Source of the DNA: Arion vulgaris
Taxonomy: Eukaryota; Mollusca; Gastropoda; Stylommatophora; Arionidae
Reading direction: 5' to 3'
Assembly: GCA_020796225.1 (NCBI GenBank)
Contig: CM036753.1
Coordinates: forward strand, 83,557,941-83,621,940
Length of the DNA: 64,000 bases
Shown here: positions 33,236 through 44,534 of the stretch, one piece after another
How positions within the stretch are numbered: the first letter of the stretch is position 1
How the letters are laid out: the number at the start of each line of letters is the position of its first letter
The notes under the pieces: generated by a model
Told to the model about the DNA's origin: nothing
The model's input: only the letters and a program-made list of their open reading frames with translations
The model's database searches: none
Made by a program: the position numbers and the translations under genes

Positions 33236-33649
33236 AGATGTATTCAAATATGTTGTGAAGCTAAATTTGGTGGAAAGGCAGAATATAAACGGAAATAAGA
33301 AGACAGCAAACAAATATATAAAGTTCATACCATCACCGAAAGAAATGTGATTACCATTAACCTAACCTACAGAAACAATACATTCTGAAATGTAATCATT
33401 GATCTTGTTACTGTTACATGCAGGTACCGAATTGTATATACGACTAGTATATATATGGACTTGTAGGGCTATGCTTAATATTTACCTTTAAAACAATGAC
33501 AACTAGACGTATATTTACTAAGGGCATTAGTTTATACATTCCGTGAGGTCAGTCATTTTTGTCATCGACAGACTAAACTTACAATGGATAAATATTACTG
33601 AAGCATCAAGTATCGTAGGTTCAGATCTGAATTTCAGCCGTCCACTTTA

Positions 33650-33652
33650 GGC

Positions 33653-33691
<39 letters not shown>

Positions 33692-33800
33692 GATCGTTCT
33701 AGGCCTGTTTTAATCATTCTCATTTGTGATATATAAACAGCCAAACATCAGAACGTAATGTACGTGCACCAAACCTTCAGCACCTATTTGAGCTCAGTTC
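33650..33800 (+). repeat. Repeat E, 5' part
   Basis: A (CT)n tract (33655-33688) is followed by cgatcgttctaggcc, gatatataaacagccaaaca, a gtacgtgcacc block and tttgagctcagtt. The order matches repeat E at 62023-62376 and, reversed, at 37751-38095. The rest of the element is missing. The flanking 33235-33650 and 33800-33975 show nothing recognised. Confidence 0.75.
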
Positions 33801-33979
33801 TAATATACTGACACTACACCTAAGCAATGGTACCTAGCGATCGGTTAAAGAGATTTTATGAAATTATCATTAGGCGTATACGTAGGAGGAATAAGTGACA
33901 ATTAGAATATTTACTATTCAAGTACGAGTACATGTACTATTCTCGTACATAACTTCATACACCGACTACATTTAAAGAC

Positions 33980-34160
33980 AATAAATGCAGTTGTTTGGAT
34001 ATTTAATGAGAATGAAATACAACCAACCACCATTAACAGCATACAATAAAAATAGATCAGGTATTAGAGCCAAGGGAAGACCAAGAAAAAGATGGATATA
34101 CAATATCAAAACCGCACTACATAAACACGGATATAAAACAACAAGGGCGACTCATCTGAC
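33980..34160 (+). mobile_element. LINE ORF2 C-terminal fragment
   Basis: A frame gives MQLFGYLMRMKYNQPPLTAY, RAKGRPRKRWIYNIKTALHK and HGYKTTRATHLT. It then runs into the 76-bp array, whose first unit starts within the expected last codons of the LINE. Confidence 0.8.
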
Positions 34161-35144
34161 CCTGGAATGCAAATTAAATCTCCCACCTCTACGCTTAACG
34201 ACTAGAGTAGACAACCAATTCAATCATCAATCTGACCCTGGAATGCAAATTAAATCTCCCACCTCTACGCTTAACGACTAGAGTAGACAACCAATTCAAT
34301 CATCAATCTGACCCTGGAATGCAAATTAAATTTCCCACCTCTACGCTTAACGACTAGAGTAGACAACCAATTCAATCATCAATCTGACCCTGGAATGCAA
34401 ATTAAATCTCCCACCTCTACGCTTAACGACTAGAGTAGACAACCAATTCAATCATCAATCTGACCCTGGAATGCAAATTAAATCTCCCACCTCTACGCTT
34501 AACGACTAGAGTAGACAACCAATTCAATCATCAATCTGACCCTGGAATGCAAATTAAATCTCCCACCTCTACGCTTAACGACTAGAGTAGACAACCAATT
34601 CAATCATCAATCTGACCCTGGAATGCAAATTAAATCTCCCACCTCTACGCTTAACGACTAGAGTAGACAACCAATTCAATCATCAATCTGACCCTGGAAT
34701 GCAAATTAAATTTCCCACCTCTACGCTTAACGACTAGAGTAGACAACCAATTCAATCATCAATCTGACCCTGGAATGCAAATTAAATCTCCCACCTCTAC
34801 GCTTAACGACTAGAGTAGACAACCAATTCAATCATCAATCTGACCCTGGAATGCAAATTAAATCTCCCACCTCTACGCTTAACGACTAGAGTAGACAACC
34901 AATTCAATCATCAATCTGACCCTGGAATGCAAATTAAATCTCCCACCTCTACGCTTAACGACTAGAGTAGACAACCAATTCAATCATCAATCTGACCCTG
35001 GAATGCAAATTAAATCTCCCACCTCTACGCTTAACGACTAGAGTAGACAACCAATTCAATCATCAATCTGACCCTGGAATGCAAATTAAATCTCCCACCT
35101 CTACGCTTAACGACTAGAGTAGACAACCAATTCAATCATCAATC
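34154..35144. repeat. 76-bp minisatellite, 13 units
   Basis: Units start tctgaccctggaatgcaaat and end ccaattcaatcatcaa. The copies are almost identical (a few have aaatttccc for aaatctccc), which means recent amplification. The array starts exactly where the LINE at 33980-34160 ends. Confidence 0.97.
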
Positions 35145-35309
35145 TGGGGAAAGACAACAGACAATAAACTATTCAAGTTATTCATTTTCTTCTGCGATAC
35201 GTTTCTCATGCTCCAATATCTAAACAGAGAGATGAGTAGCCTTCATGAATCCAGTCGATAAACAGGAGGTTCTGGCAGGCTTCCCCATTTCTTTATATAA
35301 TTAATGTCC

Positions 35310-35445
35310 ATCAGTGTGATGGATTCCATTTATAACACAGTGTGTTGGATTCCATTTATAACACAGTGTACTGGATTCCATTTATAACACATTGTGTTGG
35401 ATTCCATTTATAACACAGAGGGTTGCATTTATAACACAGTGTGTT
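35310..35445. repeat. 26-bp minisatellite, 5 units
   Basis: Units read acagtgtgttggattccatt plus tataac, with a shortened unit near 35420. Confidence 0.93.
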
Positions 35446-35639
35446 GGACTCCAATGCATTTGAGGGTCTCTGAGCTGTTGAAGTACGGTTCTCAAATCTC
35501 ACTCCAAAAGTACTCAGTTTGCTTTCCATATAGAGCGATGTGCTTTTTTCTAGTGATCCCTGTTCTCAGTGAAGGGGGGTTGTTTGAATTCCTAATCATA
35601 TCCAACACTGCAGACTCAAAAAACACTTATATAGACTAG

Positions 35640-35865
35640 GAATAAGTCAAACAGCTCTCTTCCAGCGTCAGCAGGCGGAACAGACAGGAAGCAAGACTGT
35701 CCTTTCCTGGGTGAGCTGAGAAGCAACATGTGGCCACATCCAGTCGACCTGAAAACTAATCTTTGATGAAACCTGACAGTCCTGAAGCTGACCGCCCAGT
35801 TTGTGGTCCACCGTAAATTAGGTGCATGGCCAGAGATCGCTGAAGAAGAAGAAGATATCCAAGAC
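35640..35865 (+). mobile_element. LINE family 7 3' end
   Basis: The stretch ataagtcaaacagctctctt to agagatcgctgaagaagaag is the reverse-complement equivalent of 49765-50000 and ends in an AAG tail. It lacks the segment upstream of the zinc-knuckle-like block. Confidence 0.8.
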
Positions 35866-36089
35866 GGACGATGAAACGAAGTCTTATATTTAAGTTCAGC
35901 ATGTAAAAGAACCTTAGCAGTTAAAAATCGATAACAGTAGGCTGGTAAGCAGTTGTATGAACACATTTCATTAAAAGCTGAGAACGTGGCACAAGCTCCG
36001 TAGCACCGGCGAGTCACCATTGTAATTGTGAAAATTGTTGAAAGAATGTAATTTAAATCTTATTAATGAGTGTTGCCTGGACAACGGCT

Positions 36090-36310
36090 TAGCAGCTTAC
36101 TTTTAATAATTTTCAACTGTCAAGAATTCTTTTACATGCTCAACTTGAACACGAAGCCTACGTTTCATCGTCTGCCTCCGATAGGACTAGGAACTCGATC
36201 TCACTTACATTGAGATCATGGATTTTGGGAAAAACATCCCAATTGTTCCGCATGGGGAGCGAACAGAGTACTTTAAGTGCGAGAGGCGAGCACCTTACAT
36301 CCACGTCATA
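36090..36310. repeat. Repeat D, copy 2
   Basis: It pairs with 905-1145 (tttttcaactg-like start, aactcgatctcacttaca, tgatcatgg-like block). Function and class unknown. The next 250 bases hold nothing recognised. Confidence 0.6.
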
Positions 36311-36562
36311 GAGATAAGCAAGTAGCTCCCTCCTATCGTTTAAAGTTCAGGATATCTTATTTCCTGCGTTATGCAAGTTTCACTTGCTGTACTAAACAAT
36401 TTTTATAACAGAAAAATTAAGAACCTCCCTTACTTTTTTTTCTAAAACTCAAACTAGAATAATGAAATTGTGAAAGTTTCCCAAGCTACTGATGTATTTT
36501 AGAACAACATAAATTTAATGTCTTTACTAGAGTAAATCCAACTATGCTTAGACTAGGACTTG

Positions 36563-36805
36563 ACAACGTGGCTAAGTGGTTAAGCCCTTTGCCTTGTGAG
36601 TCGAAGGTCGTGGGTTCGAGTCCGGACCGCGCCATTCTGTTCACGAGTGCAGTTTTTCCAGAGACCCCTAGGATAGTTGCTGGAGATACGGAGTTCGTGC
36701 TTTGTGCAATACTCTCGGCAGGTAGCGTGCCATTTCTGCGGAGAGGACCGAGCTATATGGGGTAAAACCCGGTGCAATGAAGTCAATCCTTCGGCTTTTA
36801 AACCC
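36563..36805 (+). mobile_element. SINE-A copy
   Basis: A tRNA-derived head has an A-box-like gtggctaagtggttaagccc and a B-box, gggttcgagtccgg. The body continues with cagagacccctaggat, ctctcggcaggtagc and aaaacccggtgcaatgaagt, ending cggcttttaaaccc. This is the best-preserved of three copies. The head resembles a Leu or Ser tRNA, but the anticodon region is not decisive. Confidence 0.88.
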
Positions 36806-37254
36806 TTTAAATAGAAGAGGCAGGGCATTCGTAATTAACACTTCTGCAAGCCTTAGGGAAAAGCTAGTTACAACTAGATTTCCATTCGCAAGTCACTGTA
36901 AATTTCCAAGCAACTTTCTGGCTAAAGAAAATGTTTGCTTGCTCATAGTATTTCTAGTTGGCCTCAGTTTCAAACAGACTTCTTCAACTGAAAAGCCATT
37001 GGTTTAGTTTTCTAAACACTTGTGACTTTGAGTAGTCCGAAAAACGTGAACCTTAGATTACTGTTAAATCGTTTTAAAAAAGTGTCGCCTTTGTGTGTAG
37101 TTTCATCTTCTGTTTCATCGATGTTGTGTCAACACAGGTGTTGTGGGAAATACACGCTGGCCATCTCCGTCACAGCTCTGTTCATGTCTGTCTGCTATAA
37201 ATGTCTGAATGTCTTTCATGCTGAAGCTTGACAACTATTTTATGCTGTCTTTAC

Positions 37255-37392
37255 TAGTTTTTTTTAAAGTTTGCCTCTTTTCATTTTCTTTCGGTTCCTC
37301 GAAGAGTAGTTTTATTATGTTTGCCGCTTTTCATTTTCTTTTCGGTTCCTCGAAAGTAGTTTTATTATGTTTGCCTCTTTTCATTTTCCATT
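37255..37392. repeat. About 50-bp repeat, 2.5 units
   Basis: Units contain tttgcctcttttcattttct and cggttcctcgaaagtagt. Between 36805 and 37255 no gene is supported. Confidence 0.88.
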
Positions 37393-37439
37393 GCGGCAAA
37401 GTCATAGTGGGCCTCATCGAGCGGCAGGCCGGCACGGCA

Positions 37440-37690
37440 AGAGGGTGTGCGTCCCACCCATATGAGTAGAACAACTGGAAAGCCCAGCAGAGGCAAAACC
37501 AGTGCAAACGCGGCAGCAGCAAGCGCGGCAGCGGCAAGCGTGGCAGCAGCAAGAGCGGTAGCAGCAAGAGCGGCAACAGCAATTGCGGCAGCGGTAGGCA
37601 GGGTTCGCGTCCCACCCAAATGTATAGAACAACTGGAAAGCCCAGCAGAGGTAAAGCCAGTGCACGTTTCCGCTCGCAGGGAACTACTGC
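37440..37690. repeat. GC-rich GCA repeat between two direct copies
   Basis: A block (gcgtcccacccatatgagta to gcaaaaccagtgca) occurs at about 37450 and again at about 37608, flanking a degenerate gcggcagcagcaagc tract. Its Ala-rich frame (plus) and the Leu/Pro-rich frames (minus) follow from the trinucleotide repeat. Confidence 0.85.
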
Positions 37691-37750
37691 TGCCTTGTAG
37701 TTGATTGATTGGGGACAATCAAAGGCTAGCGGAGCAAACCGCAAACAAAC

Positions 37751-38095
37751 CTGAACGGGCGGCAAACCAAGGTGTTCATTAAAACTACCGGTTTTGCTGG
37801 GAAGATGGCGTTTATAAGCCCTGGAGGGCAGGCCGTCTAAGGGTCGCTGCCCTGAAAGAAAATAGCAACCTACTGCCTTGTGGGTTACGGCTGGGGACAG
37901 TCAAAGGCTAGTGGAGAGCGAACCGCACACAATAGCTGACTGAAATCGAACACCCCACCGAAGGATAAGCAACTATGCTCAAATAGCTAGTGAAGGTTGG
38001 TGCACGTTCATTACGGTCTGATGTTTGGCAGTTTATACATCACAATAAGAATGATAAAAACTAGCCTTGAATGATCGAGAGAAAATTCTTTACTC
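37751..38095 (-). repeat. Repeat E, full-length minus copy
   Basis: Read on the minus strand it runs from a degraded CT start (ttttctctcgatcattc) through ataaactgccaaacatcaga, ttatccttcggtgg and gggcagcgacccttaga to the end tttgccgcccgttcagg. Just to its left (37690-37750) another piece of the element (ctagcctttgattgtcccc, minus strand) is repeated, so the end is partly duplicated. Downstream, 38095-39030 holds no supported gene. Confidence 0.82.
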
Positions 38096-39029
38096 CATGG
38101 TTGGAAAAACGAGAAGAAACCTCATCGCCATGCATGATGAATTCCTAGTGGAAGCCAAGATGAAACGAATAGCTTGATTTTTTATTCTCTCCATTTGTTC
38201 AATTTGCGTCTTGCTAACAGGCAGGAGGAAAAATATGATTATTATTTAGTTGAAACCAAACTTTCGAAAAGTGAAATATTTAAGGGGGTTTTTTTGACTT
38301 GCTTTTATACACGTTCTTTGTATGTCTTTTTTAAATTATTGTAGAAAAAAGACAACAAAGAGCCTATAAAATCAAGCAAAAAAACTTAGAAAAAAACGAC
38401 AAAAATCTGAAGAAACAAAGAAATACTACGAGAAGGGTCAACATAAGAACAGACTTCATTGCCGGAAGCACTGAAGACGGTCCTCACGCATTTACAGACC
38501 CAACCCAGGACTCCGGTGAGAACTGGATGAACCGTCGCTGTTGTCGAATTCAAAGTTTGATGTACGTAAAGCATCCATTTCTCGACCATTTCGCTTCAAT
38601 CCCTCAGATTCCATTATTGAAAGCTGGGCTTAGAGTTCTCGATTACACTCTTGTGCAATCATTGTAGTTTTGAATCTACGATGTCACGATTGACAATCAT
38701 GTTGATCGAGCAGACCATACCCCGCCTCCATGATGGCAAATGTTGGTTGAAAAGCCATTCCAAGTAAGGCACTCAAAATGGTTTGAAGTCCCAAATTTAC
38801 GTCGAGCAGTGCATCATTTTGTGAATCATAGCGGATGTCTGAGAAAGCTTTGTGTTGGATAATGTAATATTTAATTTGTAATATAATGTAATAGCTAAAC
38901 AACACATGATCAACACCATTTTCATACCTACTTTGTGTTACCAGAACCAAACATAGACAATGAGCACAGCGAGTCACAAAAATACCTATATGTGAAAAGT
39001 GCTGCCTGCGAAAAGTTACCAACAACACA

Positions 39030-39205
39030 AAAAAAAGAAAGTCACCAACATCAGCATAAGAAAAAAGGTTGGCACAGAACTTTGCTTGAATTACATTGAG
39101 AAACAAAGAATGAATTGGTTTGGCCACTTAATAAGAATGCATCCAAACTCTACACAGCGTTTGGTTTGGGCCTCAATATCCGAAAATGTAGGCCACGTTT
39201 CTTGA
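39030..39205 (+). mobile_element. LINE family 1, C-terminal fragment
   Basis: A frame contains IRKKVGTELCLNYIEKQRMN and WFGHLIRMHPNSTQRLVW, matching IRKKVGTISVLNFIKKQQIR at 13431-13715. It is a truncated remnant. Confidence 0.72.
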
Positions 39206-39645
39206 ACGTACCCGTGTAGTGATTTATAAAGGGCATATCCCGTGTTAATGTCTTGATCAGGTTACTGTAAAGAAGCGCTAGACGTTTGCAAGTGTTCTAG
39301 AATTCCGTTTCATAAAATGGTCATTATTCCCGTTTCTAACTTAATCAACCTGTTTGATAGTGGTAAAACCACATAAAAGTGACTTTGTCGCATCAGCTCA
39401 GGCAGATCACCTAGTGTCCGACAGTCTTTTTAAAGTCGGGAGTTTTGAACCTGTTTCTTCCAGTGCTTTTGTAAGAATGCCCCATCGATAGGTAGAAGTG
39501 GAAAAGAATATATAGTGAAACACGTACAAGTTTCACTATTTACCAAGTTTTACTGCAGTCTTCCCCCTATTTCGATAAAAGAATATATAGAGACTTTCAA
39601 CAAAATCGAAAAAATGGATGCTTCTATACAACATTCTGCAGCACA

Positions 39646-40330
39646 CTAAGCAACCAAATTCAATGAATTTACAAAGCAGGGAATGTATTCTACGTACTTA
39701 TTTATTTCCTTAATGCGTGCTTGTAAGACGTGGTATTTCCCACTCATGTTGCTGGCATTGTCATAGCTTTGACCACGACAGTCTTTGATATCAATGCCAT
39801 TTTTCTTTAAAAGTAAATGTTGGGCGCGTTGTTCAGCAGTATGACCTTCCATATCCAAGAACTTCACAAAACTTTCCACTGGTCCAGATGGTAAGACATA
39901 GCGCACTATTAGAGTGAGTTGGTTCACATGCGAAATGTCTGGAGTAGAGTCCAGTGCTACTGAAAAGTACTTGCATTACTTAATTTCACAAATAATATGA
40001 TCCAGTAAGCTTGATGTAATTAGATGGATAAATTCCTCGAATGTTGTTTTTGATAAGTAGGATGTATATCCCCTTCCTTTTTTTAAATAAGTATTTATAT
40101 GCTGAGTCAGAAAAATGTCAAATGTGGCTATTAATTCCAACAAACCTAAATAATTTTCATTATGAGGTGAACCAATACCCGAAATGCAAGACCTTGTCTT
40201 GCTAAAATTTGGATAACTGAAGAAATTCGCTCTAATCTAGAAGTCCGCCAATATTTTTGTTCGGTCTCAATTTGGCTTACAAATTGAGAATCGACACGCT
40301 CATCCTTCTTATTGCAAACTAACAAATTAT
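39646..40330 (-). pseudogene. hAT-superfamily transposase remnant (ZMYM/DUF4371 type)
   Basis: The best block is a 93-codon minus-strand frame with NQLTLIVRYVLPSGPVESFV, DCRGQSYDNASNMSGKY and an IPCFVNSLNLVA end. The CRGQSYDNASNMSGKY block is characteristic of the catalytic region of domesticated and mobile hAT transposases of the ZMYM type. Upstream, across stops, FSVALDSTPDISHVNQL, LLDHIICEI and a RLERISSVIQILARQGLAFR block are readable. The C-terminal dimerisation region is missing. Several stops and frameshifts make it a dead copy. No terminal repeats were found around it. Confidence 0.88.
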
Positions 40331-40734
40331 CGCTTGTCTATGGTCCTAACCTAAATAAGCATGCTCATCTATCAATATCTGGAATGTGAGAGACTGAGCA
40401 CCTATGTGTCTTTCCCAAATGAAATGATACAGACTCATGAAATTGAATACTAACTTTAGAACATAAAAATAACTAAAACTTTCTGCCTCAGCTCAGTATT
40501 ATAGTATTTGACACGAGACTGTTGCTGTTTGCTACGAGTTCAATTTTTTTGTTTAACAAACCTGAAGTTCTCGTCTGTACCGACCTTCTTGTTTTGTTTT
40601 CGTAAACAGATGTCTGATTGGTCAAATCTGAGAAGACGACAAAGATGTAAAAGTTAGACAGTAACAAAACAGTAGCACTTGTTAACAAAAATCCCTTTCA
40701 GTAAACAAATACACGTGAATGAATGCACTGTCTT

Positions 40735-41085
40735 GTCTGCGAACAATATCTTACGCGTGTTCTGGCCAAATACTCTAACCAAGAACTGATTACATAGTGT
40801 AAACAAGAGACTGTGAGCACCATCATCCAAAAGAGACGTTGGAGATGGATCGGACATCTCCTATGCATGAAAATTAACTTTGCAACGCACTGAGATAGAT
40901 ACCAGAGGATAAACAAAAACGTCGAAGACTCAAATCAACCTGGAAGAGAACAGTAGAACAAGAACTGAAAGAAAGGAATCACACAGTTGGAAACACAATA
41001 CAGAGGACAGCCAAGAATAGAAAAGAATTGTGTTTATTTGTTGCTGCCCTAAGAGTCAGGGGCGTCACAAACTAGAGAGAGATAG
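40735..41085 (+). mobile_element. LINE family 2, C-terminal fragment
   Basis: It has tacgcgtgttctggccaaat, an IIQKRRWRWIGH block and gaacagtagaacaagaactg, then attgtgtttatttgttgctg as in the other copies. Only one copy of the 54-bp unit is present. A 28-bp duplication (ctagttatttacctgatgtc plus cttattct) lies just downstream at 41098-41153. Confidence 0.82.
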
Positions 41086-41304
41086 AATACATTGCTCTAG
41101 TTATTTACCTGATGTCCTTATTCTCTAGTTATTTACCTGATGTCCTTATTCTCTATGTATTTTTCTTTCTTTCTCAAATATGTTATTTATTTTTATACTA
41201 ATACAGCTATTACTCAATTATTATAAGGTATTGCTAACATTATATTAATAATAATATTAATATTATTAATATGCTCTACTTTAACTCTGATACTAGATAC
41301 TTCT

Positions 41305-41505
41305 CTTCCGATCCAGAAGCACTTGAGCTTTTCAGCTCTTCGGCTCGGTGCTATCGACATCGTAACCCTTCGGTTCGGTGCCACGAACACCGTAAATCTG
41401 GGAATCTGTGGCTTTTTCTACCATCCCGCGTAATTGAACCCGCACACACAGAGGGATAGTCACCCGTAGTCCAACGCGCTATGAACACGCTGGGCAGACG
41501 GGCAT
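41305..41505 (-). mobile_element. SINE-B copy, minus orientation
   Basis: Runs from ccagaagcacttgagctttt to cacgctgggcagacgggc; the B-box on the minus strand is gggttcaattacg, slightly altered. An AT palindrome (41232-41272) lies just to the left. Confidence 0.82.
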
Positions 41506-41689
41506 TACTAGATACTTAAACTACTTATTATGTTTGTTGTTGTAGTATTATGGATATTGTTATTGCTATTGTTACTATTAATGTTACTACAGCTGACAGT
41601 GTTAATATAGTTGATGTTATTACTACCGTGATACTGCAGTGGAAACAATTATTATTTATAGTGTAACTTTTGAAAATATCATACTTCTT

Positions 41690-41945
41690 CTTTCTTCTTC
41701 TTCTAACGCTCCATATCAACCACTTGTTAAACCACTCTTTGTATTTGTATGTGTCTGAGCCTAACAGCGATTGTACATTGTGCCAGTTATGCGCCTTTAT
41801 GTAGGCCAGCACATTTCATTTCTGCGACGTTTTTTAGTTACTAGGGTAACTTCCTAGGCCCTACCCATTGCTTTTTACGACATGCCTTGTGGTCGCAATT
41901 TTACTATTCTTTGCTCCCCATGCGAGCCCCGGCAAACACGGGTGA
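41690..41945 (-). repeat. Repeat C, minus copy
   Basis: Minus strand: cccgtgtttgccggggctcg, aaagaatagt, gcatgtcgtaaaaagcaatg, gtagggcctaggaag, aactggcacaatgtac and an AGAAGAAGAA tail. It is the most complete copy of the family, about 255 bp. Confidence 0.8.
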
Positions 41946-41994
41946 AATATAATACTACTGCTACAATTGTTTTTACGAATGTTACAGCAAATGT

Positions 41995-42190
41995 TATTTT
42001 TACTACTACTACTACCACTACTAAAAAGAGACTAAATCAACAAGTCCTTATGTGGTCATCAGTTGGGAAAAGAAAACGTGGAAGACCTAAGACCACTCTT
42101 CGATGAACAATCCTACAAGAAAGTAAACTATTGGGATGTAAAACCATACGAGATCTCCAACTCTAGCAACGAACCGCATTACATGGAGAT
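41995..42190 (+). mobile_element. LINE family 4, left part interrupted by another LINE
   Basis: Codons KKRLNQQVLMWSSVGKRKRG, RPKTTLR, stop, TILQESKLLGCKTIRDLQL match the copy at 58515-58925. The sequence stops after acatggagat and resumes at 43751 with ctaaaacctctgccctatgt; in the 58.5-kb copy those two blocks are contiguous. Confidence 0.88.
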
Positions 42191-43750
42191 CAGCCAACCT
42201 GATTGGGTCGGACATTGACATTTGCAGATGATATCTTAGTATATAGGACTGGGTCAGATAGTCGATAGATGGTTGACGACATTCAGAAAACATTGCTTAC
42301 CATCTCGGGTTGGTGTAGAGAGCCTCGCTCTCAAGTCAATCCTGAAAAAGCGTGTATGTTGTGGTGCTCGTTGAATAATCACATCGTCAAGGCTGACCTA
42401 CCCCGTGTAATCTTTGATGAACATACCATCGAGCGCAGAGACAGGCTGCGCTATCTTGGAATAACCTTTGATCGTAGTCTATCTTTCAAACATCATGTTG
42501 AACAGACGATACAACGGTGCAAGCGTGGTCTTGTGGCTCTCAAAGTTATGGTGGCCACACACCTTGAGCAGAGACTACTTGCCCTTTTGTTCGATCGACT
42601 GGTACTGTCAGTGGTAGATTACGGACTCGGAATTCTTACGATATCAAGATCCTAATGTGAACGAATCGAAAGGGTTCAGAATGAAGGTATGCGTATAGTT
42701 CTGGGCTGCACTAGAGATACCCCCATTGTGAAGATGAGATATATCTTGGCCTTCTGTCACTACGCTCCCGTCATGCAATCGCCCAAACCAAGGCATATAT
42801 GCGGGTTACTGCGGATAAGAAACATCCACTGCACAAGAACACTAATGATGTGAAAGACACGAAAATCAAGAGTGGCATGTCGGGGATGGCCAGCTGAGAG
42901 AACAATTAGCCAGGTGACTACGGTTGCGACCTAACAAAAAGGGGGAAAAATTAATCCCAACAGATGGTAGCATGACCAACTATTTCAACGTTATCATTAC
43001 TCTTGGAAGAGAATGTAGAGATTGTGGCAACATGAAGGCTGATCTCGCAGTTAAGCAGCTGATAGAAGATAATGCAAGGGATAATGATGTTGTTGTATAT
43101 ACCGATGGATCTGTTCAACGTGGTGAGAAGTCTGACTGGGGTTTCTTGGCTAATGCGCATGGTAGGGTTGTTGCAGAGCGAAGTGGGGCATACAGGACAA
43201 CTACTAGTATGAGGATGGAGGTTGAGGCCGTTACTGCTGCCCTCCATTGGATCTCTGGGACTTCATTTACTGGGGCAGTTGTTATATCTGACTCTCAGTC
43301 GATGCTTCACAAGATCCAGAAGGGTCGGTTTCGGTATGAGTAGATGTCGTCTATAGGTTTCTAACCTCCAGCGGCTTACGTGGATATACTGTCCTGGGCA
43401 TTCGAATGTTTACTGTAATGAGAGAGCGGACAGGCTTGCATCAACAACATCGATTGCTGGAGAGTTGAAGATCGATAAGGGGGATATTCTTCGGTCTCTT
43501 CGCGACTGTCTGTTGGATGAGGACACTAAAATCGATGTTGAATCGATCAAGCGACTTAGGCAGTTTGGAGTTACCCGTTTTACAAGTCGAACTGGATGCC
43601 TGAGAGGCAGAGTGAGAGGTGTGTTTAATCAGAGAGCCACTGGAACCATCAGTATGCATACTCTTCGATATCTGTTGGGGAGACCTAGACCCTATGGGTT
43701 TGCCCGGAGTGCAATGACGTCAGTTTAGTAACGAATAACCAATAACCAAA
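42191..43750 (+). mobile_element. LINE family 5 (RT plus RNase H), 5' truncated, inserted in a family 4 LINE
   Basis: The copy begins inside the reverse transcriptase at the catalytic FADD (42221-42232, LTFADDILVYRTGSDS). A 128-codon frame follows (42269-42655) with NPEKACMLWCSLNNH and RLRYLGITFDRSLSFKHHVE. RNase H lies at 42924-43345 with YTDGSVQRG, a MRMEVEAVTAALHWI glutamate block and VVISDSQSMLHKIQKG. Then RLTWIYCPGHSNVYCNERAD and LASTTSIAGELKIDKGDILR complete the domain in another frame. Frameshifts at about 42655, 42900 and 43343 make it inactive. RNase H and this layout fit I-like clades. It ends with a (TAACCAA)n-like tail. A second fragment lies at 55690-56170. Confidence 0.9.
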
Positions 43751-43860
43751 CTAAAACCTCTGCCCTATGTGCCGCCTATGGCACGAAAGGAATAAACTAA
43801 CTAATTAACTAACTACTACTACTACTACTACTATAATAGCTACTACTACACTGACATCTT
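43751..43860 (+). mobile_element. LINE family 4, right part (3' end)
   Basis: ctaaaacctctgccctatgt, gccgcctatggcacgaaagg and an aactaactaac tail match the end of the copy at 58515-58925. A (TAC)n microsatellite extends the tail (43813-43852). Confidence 0.85.
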
Positions 43861-44197
43861 CACCACCTTCAAATTACATCGGGACCCCTCGCTGGTGCTG
43901 CGGAGTTTGTACATTTCAGCTGAGATCTTCCTGTGTAAGAAAGAGATCAGAGCACACATGGTTACTCAACGAAGTACAGGGATAATTGTCATATCAATCA
44001 ATTAATCACTACATTGAAAGCTACTGCTTTCTTTAAAATTACTACTGTATGTGCTTATATCGATGGCTAATACTTTCTTCACCACTTACTACTACTACAT
44101 ACATTTGTATTCAACTACAACATTTATACATGCTATTGCTACCCGTTTGAGAACTCTATTAAAACATATTTTATAAACTTGTCATTTCTTCTCGCAG

Positions 44198-44325
44198 ACA
44201 TCTAGTCAACAATGTCAGATATCGCTGACGTCGGTTAGAATGGAAGTTACTCCCATGGTGCTACAAGCAATGTGTCGAGACAACAGTTCTACAAATTTAG
44301 TTATTAGATGTGGCCAACAAATGTG
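44198..44325 (+). CDS. Internal exon of the membrane-protein gene
   Basis: The acceptor gtcatttcttctcgcag is followed by 128 bases open in one frame only and by the donor atgtg/gtgag. The 42 codons include SSQQCQISLTSVRMEVTPMV and LQAMCRDNSSTNLVIRCGQQ, with three cysteines and one N-glycosylation sequon (NSS). Entry phase is 0, joining the exon at 30041. Exit phase is 2: the split codon TG/G joins the exon at 53140 as Trp and continues FILEVTREC. Cysteines every 10-20 residues suggest a disulfide-bonded extracellular domain. The family is not recognised; a zona-pellucida-like or other beta-sandwich module is possible but unproven. Confidence 0.72.
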
Positions 44326-44534
44326 GTGAGAACCTCCTTCATTCATAAGTTGAATCAATTTATTAATCATTATTTGCACTTAGACTACTTGCTCTATTTT
44401 ATTCTGTGCTTGTACAATTCACTATATGTCTGTAACGTATCAATTACATTAACATTCTTTTATTCAAAGATCAGAGTTTTTAACATAACATAGTGTTCAA
44501 ATATTTCCAAGCAGCTAAAATTGTTTCTAACCTC

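Noticed and set aside
37414..37765. Ala-rich and Leu/Pro-rich frames
   Set aside because: They follow from a GCA/GCG trinucleotide repeat between two direct repeats; no conserved protein features.
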